Shown here in pieces: positions 1 to 7,013 of a DNA stretch of 52,188 bases (positions are counted from its first letter, which is position 1; each line of letters begins with the position of its first letter). The position numbers and the translations under genes are program-made. Origin of the DNA: a virus; IMG/VR virus record IMGVR_UViG_3300047546_002180, positions 1 to 52,188 of that record; one strand, written 5' to 3'. The notes beneath the pieces were generated by a model. The model was not told the origin of the DNA. It worked only from the letters and a program-made list of their open reading frames with translations, and ran no database searches.

Positions 1-2
1 AA

Positions 3-407
3 GTCAAATTCAAAAGACACTGGTGGAATAATTACTGCATTGTTCGTATTGGCGCACCCGGAAAATATGAGTTTTTATGCTACGAGACTAATTATGTCGC
101 TACGATAATTGAACAAAAAGAGGCGACAAAGTACAGAACTTATTGGGTGAAGTGCTACAGGAAGTCACTTGAAATTTTGCAGTGGCTCTGGCAGATACAA
201 CACGAAAACTACTCTTGGGACTTGCATCAGCATTTGAAACAGCTTATTGTTACGCCCCGCCCGATTCTTTCAGAAGTACAGCGCTATGGCAAGCTCACAG
301 AAAAAGAAGTTACATCTGAAGTATTCAGAAAGTGGGGCGATATTATTCACAGAGCAGCAGACGAAAAAGAGATTCGCAATTTGCAGAACAGCACTGACAA
401 ACAATAA
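3..407 (+). CDS. Uncharacterised phage protein, 5' end cut by the window edge
   Basis: The frame is open from the first bases of the window to a TAA at 405-407, giving 134 visible residues; the true start lies outside. The visible protein is rich in Trp, Tyr and Lys/Glu (WWNNY near the cut, WLWQ about residue 60) with no membrane segment. I recognise no family. Its last 122 bases overlap a second frame that continues downstream (start proposed at 286), so either the two genes overlap or one of them is read only in part. It belongs to the AT-rich left arm of small accessory genes. Confidence 0.6.
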   Translation, partial: VKFKRHWWNNYCIVRIGAPGKYEFLCYETNYVATIIEQKEATKYRTYWVKCYRKSLEILQWLWQIQHENYSWDLHQHLKQLIVTPRPILSEVQRYGKLTEKEVTSEVFRKWGDIIHRAADEKEIRNLQNSTDKQ

Positions 408-834
408 GAAGTATTCATTGCGACTGAAAAGAATTTATAGATCGCAGCAGGAGATAGAAGATTTTTCATTGCAGAAATTCGTGACAATTACACGATTCAC
501 GAATCACTATTTTCAGCTTGCGCAACGTGGCTGGGGTGGTGAATACTTTGCGTATGACAAAACATGTGCAACGGAAGGTGCATTTTATCCTTTCGTTCGC
601 ACAAGATTTAATTCTCACCAACCAGTTGATGAGGGTTGCATTTGGATTGGCGCACTTGATTGTTATCCGCTGATTTTTGTTGCAAATACGATTGCGCAAT
701 GGGTCTGTCCATATTCGCAGGGTGGATTTTTAAGAACAGAACCATTTCTTCCGTATCACGAAGCGATGCAAATTCTTCCTCGCCTAATGAACAAAAAGAT
801 CTACCCAGATCTCGACGTGCAATTAACTTATTAA
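286..834 (+). CDS. Uncharacterised protein, start uncertain
   Basis: ORF of 182 residues from the only in-frame ATG. The part after 407 is free of competing frames and reads as a normal globular protein, with an aromatic/Gly-rich stretch (QRGWGGEYFAYDKTC) and WIGALDCYPL further on. The first about 40 residues overlap the preceding gene by 122 bases in the +1 frame, which is unusual here, where overlaps are 4-14 bases. Possible readings are a long overlap, a non-ATG start such as TTG at 418, or a +1 frameshift joining the two frames. No domain recognised. Confidence 0.55.
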   Translation: MASSQKKKLHLKYSESGAILFTEQQTKKRFAICRTALTNNKKYSLRLKRIYRSQQEIEDFSLQKFVTITRFTNHYFQLAQRGWGGEYFAYDKTCATEGAFYPFVRTRFNSHQPVDEGCIWIGALDCYPLIFVANTIAQWVCPYSQGGFLRTEPFLPYHEAMQILPRLMNKKIYPDLDVQLTY

Positions 835-852
835 GATTGTTCGTGAATTTAC

Positions 853-904
853 TTGACACGTTCCGACGCGCTGCTAACCTGTAACGGCCTCGGTCGCTGA
901 CCGT
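853..904 (+). promoter_or_regulatory. Left-arm promoter 1 with 5' stem-loop
   Basis: TTGACA at 853-858, 16-bp spacer, TAACCT at 875-880, preceded by GAATTTAC as in the other left-arm promoters. A hairpin CGGTC-gct-GACCG lies at 891-903, with an alternative outer pairing ACGG/CCGT at 884-904. This is the only member whose -10 also fits the GCTAnnCTG element seen before structural genes. Confidence 0.7.
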
Positions 905-1361
905 GTTCACCATTATTTCACGACAGGAGACTGTAAAGCGTGACCCACGCAAAAAGAATTTACACGAATGGATGTGTTTTACGGCAGAAGAAACTGTCCG
1001 TCACAACTGGAACGATGTGGCGTGGCATGACAAAAGAATCCTGGAGAAAATGCGTCCGGGCGAAACAAGGCTCTGGGCAATCTACGAATTAGGCAGTGCA
1101 TTTCTTCCGATGTACTGCAGAACTTACGAAAACAATCATTCAGGCGCAACGCAGCATGAATTTGCAGCTGTTGAAGTTTTCATGATGCGCTTTTTCAAAG
1201 AACATGAGATCGGACAGGTGGAGGCTAATTTCAGAAAAAACACAAGATTTTATTTCATTACTAAAGGCAACTCTGAGTATGACTACATTGTTACTCCCTC
1301 TACTCTTTCTGATGTCGTGGATCTGGTTTTCTGCGGCAACGCAAATTACCTTCTGAACTAA
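903..1361 (+). CDS. Uncharacterised phage protein
   Basis: First gene after promoter 1. The longest reading starts with GTG at 903 (152 residues), inside the leader hairpin; ATG at 969 would give 130 residues and may be the true start. The protein has an acidic/aromatic N-terminal half (TAEETVRHNWNDVAWHDKR) and an MMRFFKEHE segment. No domain recognised. It ends one base before the next gene's ATG, so the two are probably co-transcribed. Confidence 0.65.
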   Translation: MFTIISRQETVKRDPRKKNLHEWMCFTAEETVRHNWNDVAWHDKRILEKMRPGETRLWAIYELGSAFLPMYCRTYENNHSGATQHEFAAVEVFMMRFFKEHEIGQVEANFRKNTRFYFITKGNSEYDYIVTPSTLSDVVDLVFCGNANYLLN

Positions 1362-1362
1362 C

Positions 1363-1671
1363 ATGAAAATCAAGTCTGAGCTTTATTTGTACGAAACAAT
1401 GTTCATCCTTGAGGGAATCAATCTCAAGGCAGAGCAACTTTTCAAGCTGCTGAAAGCAGAACGCAGAAAAGCACAGGTGGCTTCATTTTTTGCGCCCTGG
1501 GCTGCTGGTGCTATTTGGTCAACACTTTCAATTAAGTGCGACATTATCATGCAGCAAATGAATATGCTTTCTGAGTTGCGTGAAAAAATCATGCTTGCTG
1601 AAGGGCAAGACGATGACATGCAACCAATCACTCTTGAGCAAATAATCGACAACTATCAGAAAACAAATTAA
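1363..1671 (+). CDS. Uncharacterised small helical protein
   Basis: 102 residues, starting one base after the previous stop with no clear Shine-Dalgarno site. The sequence is mostly helical with a central hydrophobic/aromatic run (ASFFAPWAAGAIW) that could be a buried helix rather than a true membrane span, flanked by charged helices. No family recognised. It is second in the promoter 1 cassette. Confidence 0.65.
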   Translation: MKIKSELYLYETMFILEGINLKAEQLFKLLKAERRKAQVASFFAPWAAGAIWSTLSIKCDIIMQQMNMLSELREKIMLAEGQDDDMQPITLEQIIDNYQKTN

Positions 1672-1715
1672 CATTCATTCAACGTTTAGATACTTACCGT
1701 TTACTCATAGCCGCA

Positions 1716-2123
1716 ATGAATCCTTTGAACCCGACAGCAGAAGCTTTGCTTGAGACCCTTCTTTGGTCAACGACTGACGAATTTGGGAACCCGCTCGACA
1801 GAGATTTCAGGGCGAGTGATTTTAGCGAGGAAGACGTTCAAAAGCTTTATGGTGAATTTCAAAAGTTTGTTTCAATCGTAGAAAAACAAATTTCTGAAAA
1901 AGTTGGCGATAGCTGGGACTGCATTGATGACTTTTATGATTTAATGCAGCCCACTCAAAATCAAGCAGAACACGATTACATTTTGACTCGCAACGGTCGT
2001 GGTTGCGGTTTTTATGATGGAGATTGGGCGAGAGAAGTAGCTTTCATTCTTGCAGAAGCTGCACAGGATCAGGGAGAAATTACGCCATACATTGGAGACG
2101 ACGGCAAGCTTTATATTTATTGA
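1716..2123 (+). CDS. Conserved phage hypothetical protein
   Basis: 135 acidic residues. The C-terminal half carries a signature I associate with small conserved phage proteins of many hosts: HDYILTRNGRGCGFYDGDW followed by a short segment ending in a YIGDDGKLYIY-like tail. Function is unknown in that family. The 44-bp gap upstream holds only a weak GATACT-like box near 1700. It ends just before left-arm promoter 2, so it closes the first cassette. Confidence 0.75.
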   Translation: MNPLNPTAEALLETLLWSTTDEFGNPLDRDFRASDFSEEDVQKLYGEFQKFVSIVEKQISEKVGDSWDCIDDFYDLMQPTQNQAEHDYILTRNGRGCGFYDGDWAREVAFILAEAAQDQGEITPYIGDDGKLYIY

Positions 2124-2128
2124 GATTC

Positions 2129-2191
2129 AAAATTTAGTTGACACGCCCTGGAGCGTCGTGCGATACTAGCTATGCGCTCGGGGATCGAGCG
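2129..2191 (+). promoter_or_regulatory. Left-arm promoter 2 with 5' stem-loop
   Basis: AAATTTAGTTGACA with TTGACA at 2138-2143, 18-bp spacer, GATACT at 2162-2167. A hairpin CGCTCG-GGGAT-CGAGCG at 2175-2191 starts about 8 bases after the -10, at or near the expected transcript start. The following spacer up to the ATG at 2216 is poor in G. Confidence 0.8.
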
Positions 2192-2215
2192 TTCAACTTC
2201 AACTAACAGAAAATT

Positions 2216-2425
2216 ATGACGCGCATTCTTTCTGGTGAGGATTATTACGTTCTCACTGAAACAATGTCTCGCTATGGCGGGCATTTTTGCAAAAAGCTTG
2301 CAGAAGCTATCCGCGCTGCAGATGGCAACAACAAACAGAAAATTATCGACGCTTTTCCTGAGATCGTAAAAGATTACGGTCCCAGTTCAGTTTTTGCCCG
2401 TGCATCGGGTTTTGCTCATGTCTGA
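2216..2425 (+). CDS. Small conserved phage hypothetical protein
   Basis: 69 residues, first gene after promoter 2. The pattern SRYGGHFCKKLAEAIRAAD followed by N.....AFPE and a Tyr is one I recognise from short conserved proteins in many tailed phages, function unknown. The start ATG follows a G-poor leader ending in CAGAAAATT with no Shine-Dalgarno site. The 3' end overlaps the next start by 8 bases. Confidence 0.75.
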   Translation: MTRILSGEDYYVLTETMSRYGGHFCKKLAEAIRAADGNNKQKIIDAFPEIVKDYGPSSVFARASGFAHV

Positions 2426-2771
2426 CATTTATGGTCGTCCGTCTGCACCTATTGAAGAACCCGAAACTATTTTTGTAGAGGAGGTTCTTCTTTGCAGCGC
2501 ACACGGTGTTTTCATCCCAAAGTTTTTCACGCAAAGCATTAAGCGACCAGACTACGTTCCTGAATGGGCGTGGGAAAATTGTCTCAAGGGTCCAGGAGCT
2601 TTTGAGGATCAGGCTGATTATTGGGATTCATGGAGTGAAATTCTCGACACATTTCAATACGAAAAAACAGGCCCCGGAGGTTCTACCGAGCGTTATTTTC
2701 TTGATTACGAAGAAGGCGATTTATGCCTGATGCGTGAAATTGTTGAGCCACCCGATTACAACGACGAATGA
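2418..2771 (+). CDS. Uncharacterised acidic protein
   Basis: 117 residues from the ATG at 2418, which overlaps the previous stop by 8 bases and is preferred over an upstream start at 2394 that would overlap more. Strongly acidic and Trp/Tyr-rich (VPEWAWENC, DYWDSWSEIL). No domain recognised. Its stop overlaps the next start (ATGA at 2768), which points to coupled translation. Confidence 0.7.
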   Translation: MSDIYGRPSAPIEEPETIFVEEVLLCSAHGVFIPKFFTQSIKRPDYVPEWAWENCLKGPGAFEDQADYWDSWSEILDTFQYEKTGPGGSTERYFLDYEEGDLCLMREIVEPPDYNDE

Positions 2772-3064
2772 TGAAACTTATTTTTGAGTCTGACAGTTCC
2801 TGCCCTGTCTTTGATTCTTTTCGCCTAGATCTCATGCGAAAAGAAATTCAGCGAATTTACGACGACAATGAAAAAGCTGGGCAAATGGATCATGATTATC
2901 AGCTCGCCGATTGCTTAAGCGAAGTGCTTGATCTTCTTGATGGTTATCTGGATTACGATCCAACGCCACAATTTTTGTACGATGCTACGGGTGGCGAGCC
3001 CCCAGTAACTTCTGCAGAAATGCAAGCAAACGCTTTTCAACAAAAAATGGAGCTTCACAAATGA
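2768..3064 (+). CDS. Uncharacterised acidic protein
   Basis: 98 residues beginning at an ATGA overlap, and itself overlapping the next gene by 4 bases. The centre is a Leu/Asp-rich helix (LADCLSEVLDLLDGYLDYD). No known family. Position and overlaps place it in a translationally coupled run from 2216 to 3571. Confidence 0.7.
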   Translation: MMKLIFESDSSCPVFDSFRLDLMRKEIQRIYDDNEKAGQMDHDYQLADCLSEVLDLLDGYLDYDPTPQFLYDATGGEPPVTSAEMQANAFQQKMELHK

Positions 3065-3405
3065 TGATCGAAGACTGCAGCTTTTCTGAATCTCTCGTCG
3101 CAACTTACACGTCTTACAAAAATGGTGGGCGAGACAGGGAAAAACTTACGCCCGAACAGATTTCAACTGCATTTATTCTTGAGTCTGAATTTCTTCTGAC
3201 TGCCGTGTATTACTTCACGCAATACATGGAAAGCCTCAAAGGGGGAGAATCTTTTGATTGCATTAGTTCTCCTGCTCATGTAATTGATGCGGTTGACTTT
3301 GCAGACATGGTTGACATTTCAAACGTCTTTCTCAAAAGTCGCTTGCAAGAAACAAACGTTGAAGTCGATAAACTTGAAGAACTACTAAGTAATGGCGCTG
3401 AGTAA
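3061..3405 (+). CDS. Uncharacterised small protein
   Basis: 114 residues, starting at an ATGATG that overlaps the previous stop. It has an aromatic helix (FLLTAVYYFTQYMESL) and an acidic C-terminal helix. No domain recognised. A terminator-like hairpin begins six bases after its stop, inside the following gene. Confidence 0.7.
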   Translation: MMIEDCSFSESLVATYTSYKNGGRDREKLTPEQISTAFILESEFLLTAVYYFTQYMESLKGGESFDCISSPAHVIDAVDFADMVDISNVFLKSRLQETNVEVDKLEELLSNGAE

Positions 3406-3571
3406 AAAAGAAAAGCTGACGCTTCTTGCAGCGCTCAGCTTTTTTCATAACATCGGCGAAAACTATGTCGATGTAGTAAAAAACGGAACAGCAGAAGAAA
3501 ACAAAGCGGCGTGGAAGGAAGCACGCAAGATCTGCAAAGAATTGCACGCTCGCATTAAGTCACAGCTCTAA
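3392..3571 (+). CDS. Uncharacterised 59-residue protein
   Basis: Short ORF starting with ATG at 3392, overlapping the preceding gene by 14 bases. It begins MALSKKEKLTLLAAL and has a Lys/Glu/Ala-rich helical C-terminal half (KAAWKEARKICKELHAR), so it reads as a real small helical protein. Oddly, codons 7-18 are embedded in a near-perfect terminator-like hairpin with a T run, so its transcription may depend on its own translation. Confidence 0.65.
   Translation: MALSKKEKLTLLAALSFFHNIGENYVDVVKNGTAEENKAAWKEARKICKELHARIKSQL
3411..3445 (+). terminator. Terminator-like hairpin inside a coding region
   Basis: AAAAGCTGA (3411-3419) pairs with TCAGCTTTT (3435-3443), with an inner CGC/GCG (3420-3422/3431-3433), and the right arm runs into a further TT. 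It lies after the stop of the 3061 gene but within the 3392 gene, so it could end transcription when the downstream ORF is not being translated. The A-run on the left would also make it work on the other strand. Confidence 0.6.
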
Positions 3572-3766
3572 CTTAATTTCGATTAAGTAATCGTTGCCGG
3601 GGCGTCAAATCCTTTCCGACGCCTCGATTATTTCCCTCTCATCCCCGCCAGAATCGCCCGCAGCTGGCCTTTCCAGCCCCGCCCGAACCTTTCCCCGGCG
3701 CAGAAAACAAGCCAGCTACAGAGCCTTCTGTGCGCTAGGTATTTCTACGCATTTGCAAAGTAATTG
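3572..3766 (+). other. GC-rich non-coding spacer with hairpins
   Basis: Two dyads are visible: ACTTAA/TTAAGT (3571-3576/3583-3588) and GGGGCGTC/GACGCCTC (3599-3606/3618-3625, one G-T pair). The second is followed by GATTATTTCCC rather than a clean T run, so termination is possible but not certain. The remaining 130 bases are C/T-rich on the + strand, much richer in GC than their neighbours, with no open frame of note. Confidence 0.5.
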
Positions 3767-4033
3767 ATGAGTTCAAAATCTTTCTCTCTGCGCATGGCAG
3801 ACATCATCGCCGTGCAACACAAATCAAAAACTTGTAATTACTGGAAGAATCGTTATCTTTATACAAAGTCTGGATTTAGAATTTGTGGGGCATGTTGTGT
3901 CAAGCATCGCAAAAAGTTTGCACTAGATCGGCATTGGCAGGTGCATGAGGACAAAATCAACACGTCGCAACTTTTTCTAAAATGCACTTGTTGTCAGGCA
4001 AAGATTCCTTGCATTGGCGAGCGTGAAATTTAG
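3767..4033 (+). CDS. Small Cys-rich, probably zinc-binding protein
   Basis: 88 residues from ATG at 3767. Cysteine pairs CGACC and CTCC, plus an IPC near the C-terminus and a His-rich middle (DRHWQVHED), are spaced as in small zinc-ribbon or zinc-finger folds, so metal binding is likely, with nucleic-acid or protein contact as the usual role. No specific family recognised. The stop codon sits inside the AAATTTAGTTGACA box of promoter 3. Confidence 0.6.
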   Translation: MSSKSFSLRMADIIAVQHKSKTCNYWKNRYLYTKSGFRICGACCVKHRKKFALDRHWQVHEDKINTSQLFLKCTCCQAKIPCIGEREI

Positions 4034-4088
4034 TTGACACGTCCGGGGGCGATGCCTTAAGATGTAGAAGCGCAGGGGAAACGCTGCG
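4024..4088 (+). promoter_or_regulatory. Left-arm promoter 3 with 5' stem-loop
   Basis: GAAATTTAGTTGACA with TTGACA at 4034-4039, 18-bp spacer, TAAGAT at 4058-4063. The transcript start is followed by a hairpin, CGCAG/CTGCG (4071-4075/4084-4088) or alternatively AGCG/CGCT (4069-4072/4082-4085). The sequence continues TATTTTTT, so this leader also resembles an attenuator. Confidence 0.8.
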
Positions 4089-4109
4089 TATTTTTTACCT
4101 CTCAGAAAA

Positions 4110-4391
4110 ATGAAGATTCAAGAAATTCAAGAGTTCAAAATCTTTAATCGCAGTCAAAAAGAATTGCGAATCATTCGTTTTCATCGCATTGATTGGGGCG
4201 CTTTTGAGAATTGTTTTCGCATGGTTGCGGAAAATCAAAAGGGCGAAATGGTAAATGCCAAGCCCTGCACAGAAGAATTTGCACAGCACATTCTTGATGA
4301 TGCGCTGCAAAATCTTGACCCACAAGATGTGGAGATCACAAAGTTTCAGCCGGTTGACGTTTCTCGCCCTGAAGTCTCAAATCATTTCTGA
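4110..4391 (+). CDS. Uncharacterised protein
   Basis: 93 residues, first gene after promoter 3. The ATG follows CCTCTCAGAAAA, the G-poor leader common in this arm, without a Shine-Dalgarno site. Basic N-terminal half (FKIFNRSQKELRIIRFHR) and acidic C-terminal half. No domain recognised. Confidence 0.7.
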   Translation: MKIQEIQEFKIFNRSQKELRIIRFHRIDWGAFENCFRMVAENQKGEMVNAKPCTEEFAQHILDDALQNLDPQDVEITKFQPVDVSRPEVSNHF

Positions 4392-4414
4392 TCGTTAATT
4401 TTCAACTTAAAATC

Positions 4415-5134
4415 ATGAAACTCACTTACGCTACTTGTCAGGAAATTCTTTCTAAGCGTGACAGCAAAAAACTCGCAAACAACACTTATCTCTGTCGCAG
4501 CGATGATGTATTTCGCGTCAAGCTGCACAATACTGACGTTGTTACTATTAACAGCGACGATACACAAACTCTCAACTCAGGCGGTTATCTCACAAAAACG
4601 ACAAAAGATCGCTTGAACACTTTTTCGTATGCTTCTATTTTTCAGAAGCGCGGATTGTGGTTTATTCAGCAAGGCGATGCTGAAGTTGCATTTTTTGATG
4701 GTGTCAAACTTAATGCGTTTGGCGAGATTGTGCCGGGCGAAACGTCTGCGCCCGATGTGAAAGAATTGCTTGCTCGCAAAACGATTCTCGATCACAAAGT
4801 CAAAAAGTACATTGATGGCTTTGTTAAAGATGCAGTCGAAAATGGTTTGGGTGCCCCTGAACTTGGTGACTGTTTGTATTGTCAGATGTACGCACAAAAT
4901 CCTGACAAGATTGCAGAACACGACTTTGAACACATTTTCTCGCACATCGAGGAAGGTTATTACGTGCGATCTTTTCTGCTGATGGCGATCAAAGCTCGCG
5001 GCTACAACAATGTTGGATTTATCTGGGATTATCATCGCAGCAAAATCGAACACGGTGACGGCGAATTTCTGCGCGAAGAACTTCGTGGGTTCTTCAAGAA
5101 ATACAAGAGCAAGCTTCTGCAATTTATCGACTGA
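4415..5134 (+). CDS. Conserved phage hypothetical protein with CxxC and His motifs
   Basis: 239 residues, the largest product of the left arm. The N-terminal part reads as a small beta domain (NNTYLC, VKLHNTDVVTI, LNSGGYLTKTTKDRLN), a layout I recognise from conserved hypothetical proteins of many phages. The C-terminal half has GDCLYCQMY followed by an acidic/His helix (FEHIFSHIEEGYYV), which could bind a metal ion. Function unknown. It follows the 4110 gene by 23 bases with a TTTTCAACTTAAAATC leader. Confidence 0.75.
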   Translation: MKLTYATCQEILSKRDSKKLANNTYLCRSDDVFRVKLHNTDVVTINSDDTQTLNSGGYLTKTTKDRLNTFSYASIFQKRGLWFIQQGDAEVAFFDGVKLNAFGEIVPGETSAPDVKELLARKTILDHKVKKYIDGFVKDAVENGLGAPELGDCLYCQMYAQNPDKIAEHDFEHIFSHIEEGYYVRSFLLMAIKARGYNNVGFIWDYHRSKIEHGDGEFLREELRGFFKKYKSKLLQFID

Positions 5135-5135
5135 T

Positions 5136-5218
5136 GAAATTTAGTTGACAGGTCGGGTGTCGATCGGTTACCATTAAAAGGTGAGGCGGGCGAGAGTTGC
5201 AACTTTCTCTCGTCTCAC
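5136..5218 (+). promoter_or_regulatory. Left-arm promoter 4 with long 5' stem-loop
   Basis: GAAATTTAGTTGACA with TTGACA at 5145-5150, 18-bp spacer, TACCAT at 5169-5174. Seven bases later a two-part hairpin begins: GTGAG/CTCAC (5181-5185/5214-5218) enclosing CGAGAG/CTCTCG (5191-5196/5207-5212). Stem placement matches promoters 2, 5, 6 and 7 although the arm sequence is different. Confidence 0.85.
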
Positions 5219-5243
5219 AATTTTCAATCTTCACAACAGAATT

Positions 5244-5504
5244 ATGCAGACTCAAATTGATCACGCAGACGGATCTGTTACGCCCGTCTGGATTATTTAC
5301 GCAGACGAATCGCAATGTCGCGAGTGGAATACTTCTGAAGGACTTGGAAATTACGCAGACGACGATTGTTATTCGCCCGGCTTTTATTGGGCGGTCTGCC
5401 ATCCAGGTTGTATTCCCGACTCAGATTTTTTCGGCCCGCACAAAACTGAAGAGTTGGCGGAAAAAGACGCTGAGGAATTTCTTACTGCTCACGATTGCTA
5501 CTGA
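5244..5504 (+). CDS. Conserved phage hypothetical protein
   Basis: 86 residues from ATG at 5244, which follows the leader hairpin and a TTCACAACAGAATT spacer; a longer reading from 5181 would start inside the hairpin and is rejected. The pattern FYWAVCHPGCIPDSDFFGP followed by an acidic helix is one I recognise from small proteins of many phages, where it is annotated only as hypothetical. No catalytic residues can be assigned. Confidence 0.75.
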   Translation: MQTQIDHADGSVTPVWIIYADESQCREWNTSEGLGNYADDDCYSPGFYWAVCHPGCIPDSDFFGPHKTEELAEKDAEEFLTAHDCY

Positions 5505-5509
5505 TAACG

Positions 5510-5884
5510 ATGGAAATCTTTGACGGCTACAAACTTCGTCAGGCGATTGAAGCTTTTGGTTTTGACGTTAAATGTTCTGATCCTCTGAAGGATTGGTATT
5601 TAACTGTTGGTGACAATGCAATTTTTCTGAACTGGGAAGTTTCACGTGACAGTCTGATTGATCTGTATCTCGAAAAGAATCGCACACATTCGATTGATTT
5701 CTTCGTCGGAGATCTTGATCTTTCTGCGATTGATTCAGAGCTGCAAGTTTATGCGCCCTGGCTTCATTTTGAAATGATTGATCTTTGGGAGCTTGCAGAA
5801 GTTGCAAAGCGCTGCGAAAAGTGGCACGTTCGCTGCATGTTGTACGTTCAGGATTCTCCTCACGCCCCGACACTTTTTGAATAA
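5510..5884 (+). CDS. Uncharacterised acidic protein
   Basis: 124 residues from ATG at 5510. Rich in Asp, Trp and Leu, alternating helical and strand-like segments (DWYLTVGDNAIFLNWEV). No domain recognised. Five bases separate it from the previous gene and 12 from the next, so it belongs to the promoter 4 unit. Confidence 0.7.
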   Translation: MEIFDGYKLRQAIEAFGFDVKCSDPLKDWYLTVGDNAIFLNWEVSRDSLIDLYLEKNRTHSIDFFVGDLDLSAIDSELQVYAPWLHFEMIDLWELAEVAKRCEKWHVRCMLYVQDSPHAPTLFE

Positions 5885-5896
5885 CAATCAAATCTC

Positions 5897-6100
5897 ATGA
5901 AAAATCTAATCTCTGACAACGAAGAATTTCTCAAGAGCGTTCTTGCAATTTCTGTAGGACTTGTTCTTGGATTTACTGGCGCACATTTAATTCAGACTGC
6001 AGCAAATGATCGCGTGCAAAAAACATGCGATGACAAAATTGTTGCGATCAGAACTTTACTAACAACAGAGTCGTTTTACTGCGTTAAACAAACAGATTAA
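5897..6100 (+). CDS. Small single-span membrane protein
   Basis: 67 residues. An acidic N-terminus is followed by one hydrophobic segment at about residues 12-33 (FLKSVLAISVGLVLGFTGAH) and a polar tail with two Cys. Probably an inner-membrane protein; topology is uncertain. No family recognised. Last gene of the promoter 4 unit. Confidence 0.65.
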   Translation: MKNLISDNEEFLKSVLAISVGLVLGFTGAHLIQTAANDRVQKTCDDKIVAIRTLLTTESFYCVKQTD

Positions 6101-6101
6101 A

Positions 6102-6173
6102 AATTTGTTTTGCAGCTTGCTTTTCTCTGATGACTTGTTAAGATGCGTCGGCGCTCGGACTTTTATCGAGCGC
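6102..6173 (+). promoter_or_regulatory. Left-arm promoter 5 with 5' stem-loop
   Basis: A degenerate member: AAATTTGTTTTGCAG replaces the usual AAATTTAGTTGACA, and the best-spaced -35 is TTGCTT at 6117-6122 (16 bp to TAAGAT at 6139-6144). A perfect hairpin GCGCTCG/CGAGCGC (6151-6157/6167-6173) starts seven bases after the -10, at the expected transcript start. Confidence 0.7.
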
Positions 6174-6198
6174 TTTCGCAACTTCACTAAACAGGATC

Positions 6199-6387
6199 AT
6201 GAAGGTCTCCGTCAAGAAATTTATTCAGTCGGACATGAGTTTCTTCTGGCTCACTCTTTCTGATGGGCGCAGAACTTATTGCCGTTCGATTTCTGGAGAA
6301 TTCGACAAGCGAACAGAATCTGCAGCTCGCGGAGTTATTGATGCTATCTACAACATTCGCCCTAACAACATTAAATTTGAGATCTGA
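6199..6387 (+). CDS. Small uncharacterised protein
   Basis: 62 residues, first gene after promoter 5. Reads as a compact alpha/beta protein (FFWLTLSDGRRTYCRSISG). The ATG follows an AACAGGATC leader, which has a weak AGGA. No domain recognised. Confidence 0.65.
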   Translation: MKVSVKKFIQSDMSFFWLTLSDGRRTYCRSISGEFDKRTESAARGVIDAIYNIRPNNIKFEI

Positions 6388-6388
6388 A

Positions 6389-6703
6389 ATGTTTACAAGA
6401 AAGGATTACATGTCTGGGAAATGCAATGAAAATGAATACTATTCTCAATTCTTAAACGAGAAAGTTATTGACGTTATCAAACGTTCAGTAACTTACAAAT
6501 ATATTGTTCAGGCGAGAGATAAAAAAGACTTTTTTGATGTTTCGGCGCAGCAGTGGGACTTTGCTACTGGCGCAATTCTTTGTTTGCTCGGCAAGGAACC
6601 TTTTAAGGAGCGGGGCGATTATGTCACGCACAACGGTTTAATTTGTATTGCAAAAGCTGCAGCGCGTCAAATCCTTGCAGAAAGGGAGGTGAAATTTAGT
6701 TGA
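6389..6703 (+). CDS. Conserved phage hypothetical protein
   Basis: 104 residues from ATG at 6389, one base after the previous stop. It begins MFTRKDYMSGKCNENEYYSQF; the DYm.gk...eYY.qf start is one I recognise from phage proteins of unknown function. The stop codon TGA at 6701-6703 is shared with the TTGACA of promoter 6, so gene end and promoter are fused. Confidence 0.7.
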   Translation: MFTRKDYMSGKCNENEYYSQFLNEKVIDVIKRSVTYKYIVQARDKKDFFDVSAQQWDFATGAILCLLGKEPFKERGDYVTHNGLICIAKAAARQILAEREVKFS

Positions 6704-6768
6704 CAGATAGCGGGGCGATGTCCTAAGATACAAAGGTGCGGGAGAGGGAGTCTTTCTTTTTCCCGCAC
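6691..6768 (+). promoter_or_regulatory. Left-arm promoter 6 with 5' stem-loop
   Basis: GAAATTTAGTTGACA with TTGACA at 6700-6705, 18-bp spacer, TAAGAT at 6724-6729. An 8-bp perfect hairpin GTGCGGGA/TCCCGCAC (6736-6743/6761-6768) begins exactly seven bases after the -10. Confidence 0.85.
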
Positions 6769-6795
6769 TGCATCAAAAATCTCATCTTCAGAAAA

Positions 6796-6984
6796 ATGAC
6801 TACTTACAAAACCATTCTGTTTCGTTTTGAGGGCAAGAATAAAGTTCTCGATCGTGGGCTAACTCTTGAGCAGGCGCAAGAGATTTGCAGCGACCCGAAC
6901 ACTTCTTCTCGCACTTGCGAAAAAGCTGCCAACTTCAAGAAATGGGGCGATGGCCCGTGGTTTGTCGGCTACGACGAAGAATGA
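6796..6984 (+). CDS. Conserved phage hypothetical protein (TLEQAQ...TSS...GYDE type)
   Basis: 62 residues from ATG at 6796 after the TCTTCAGAAAA leader; a longer reading from 6736 would start inside the hairpin. The order RGLTLEQAQEICSDPNTSSR, then WFVGYDEE at the C-terminus, is a recognisable small protein found in phages of many bacteria; its role is unknown. Confidence 0.8.
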   Translation: MTTYKTILFRFEGKNKVLDRGLTLEQAQEICSDPNTSSRTCEKAANFKKWGDGPWFVGYDEE

Positions 6985-7013
6985 TTCTCTCGCAAACTTC
7001 ATCTTTTAGAAAA

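Noticed and set aside
940-1092. 50-codon frame from GTG at 940 with an AGGAG upstream
   Set aside because: The overlapping frame from 903/969 has much better protein character through the whole gene; the AGGAG may be fortuitous.
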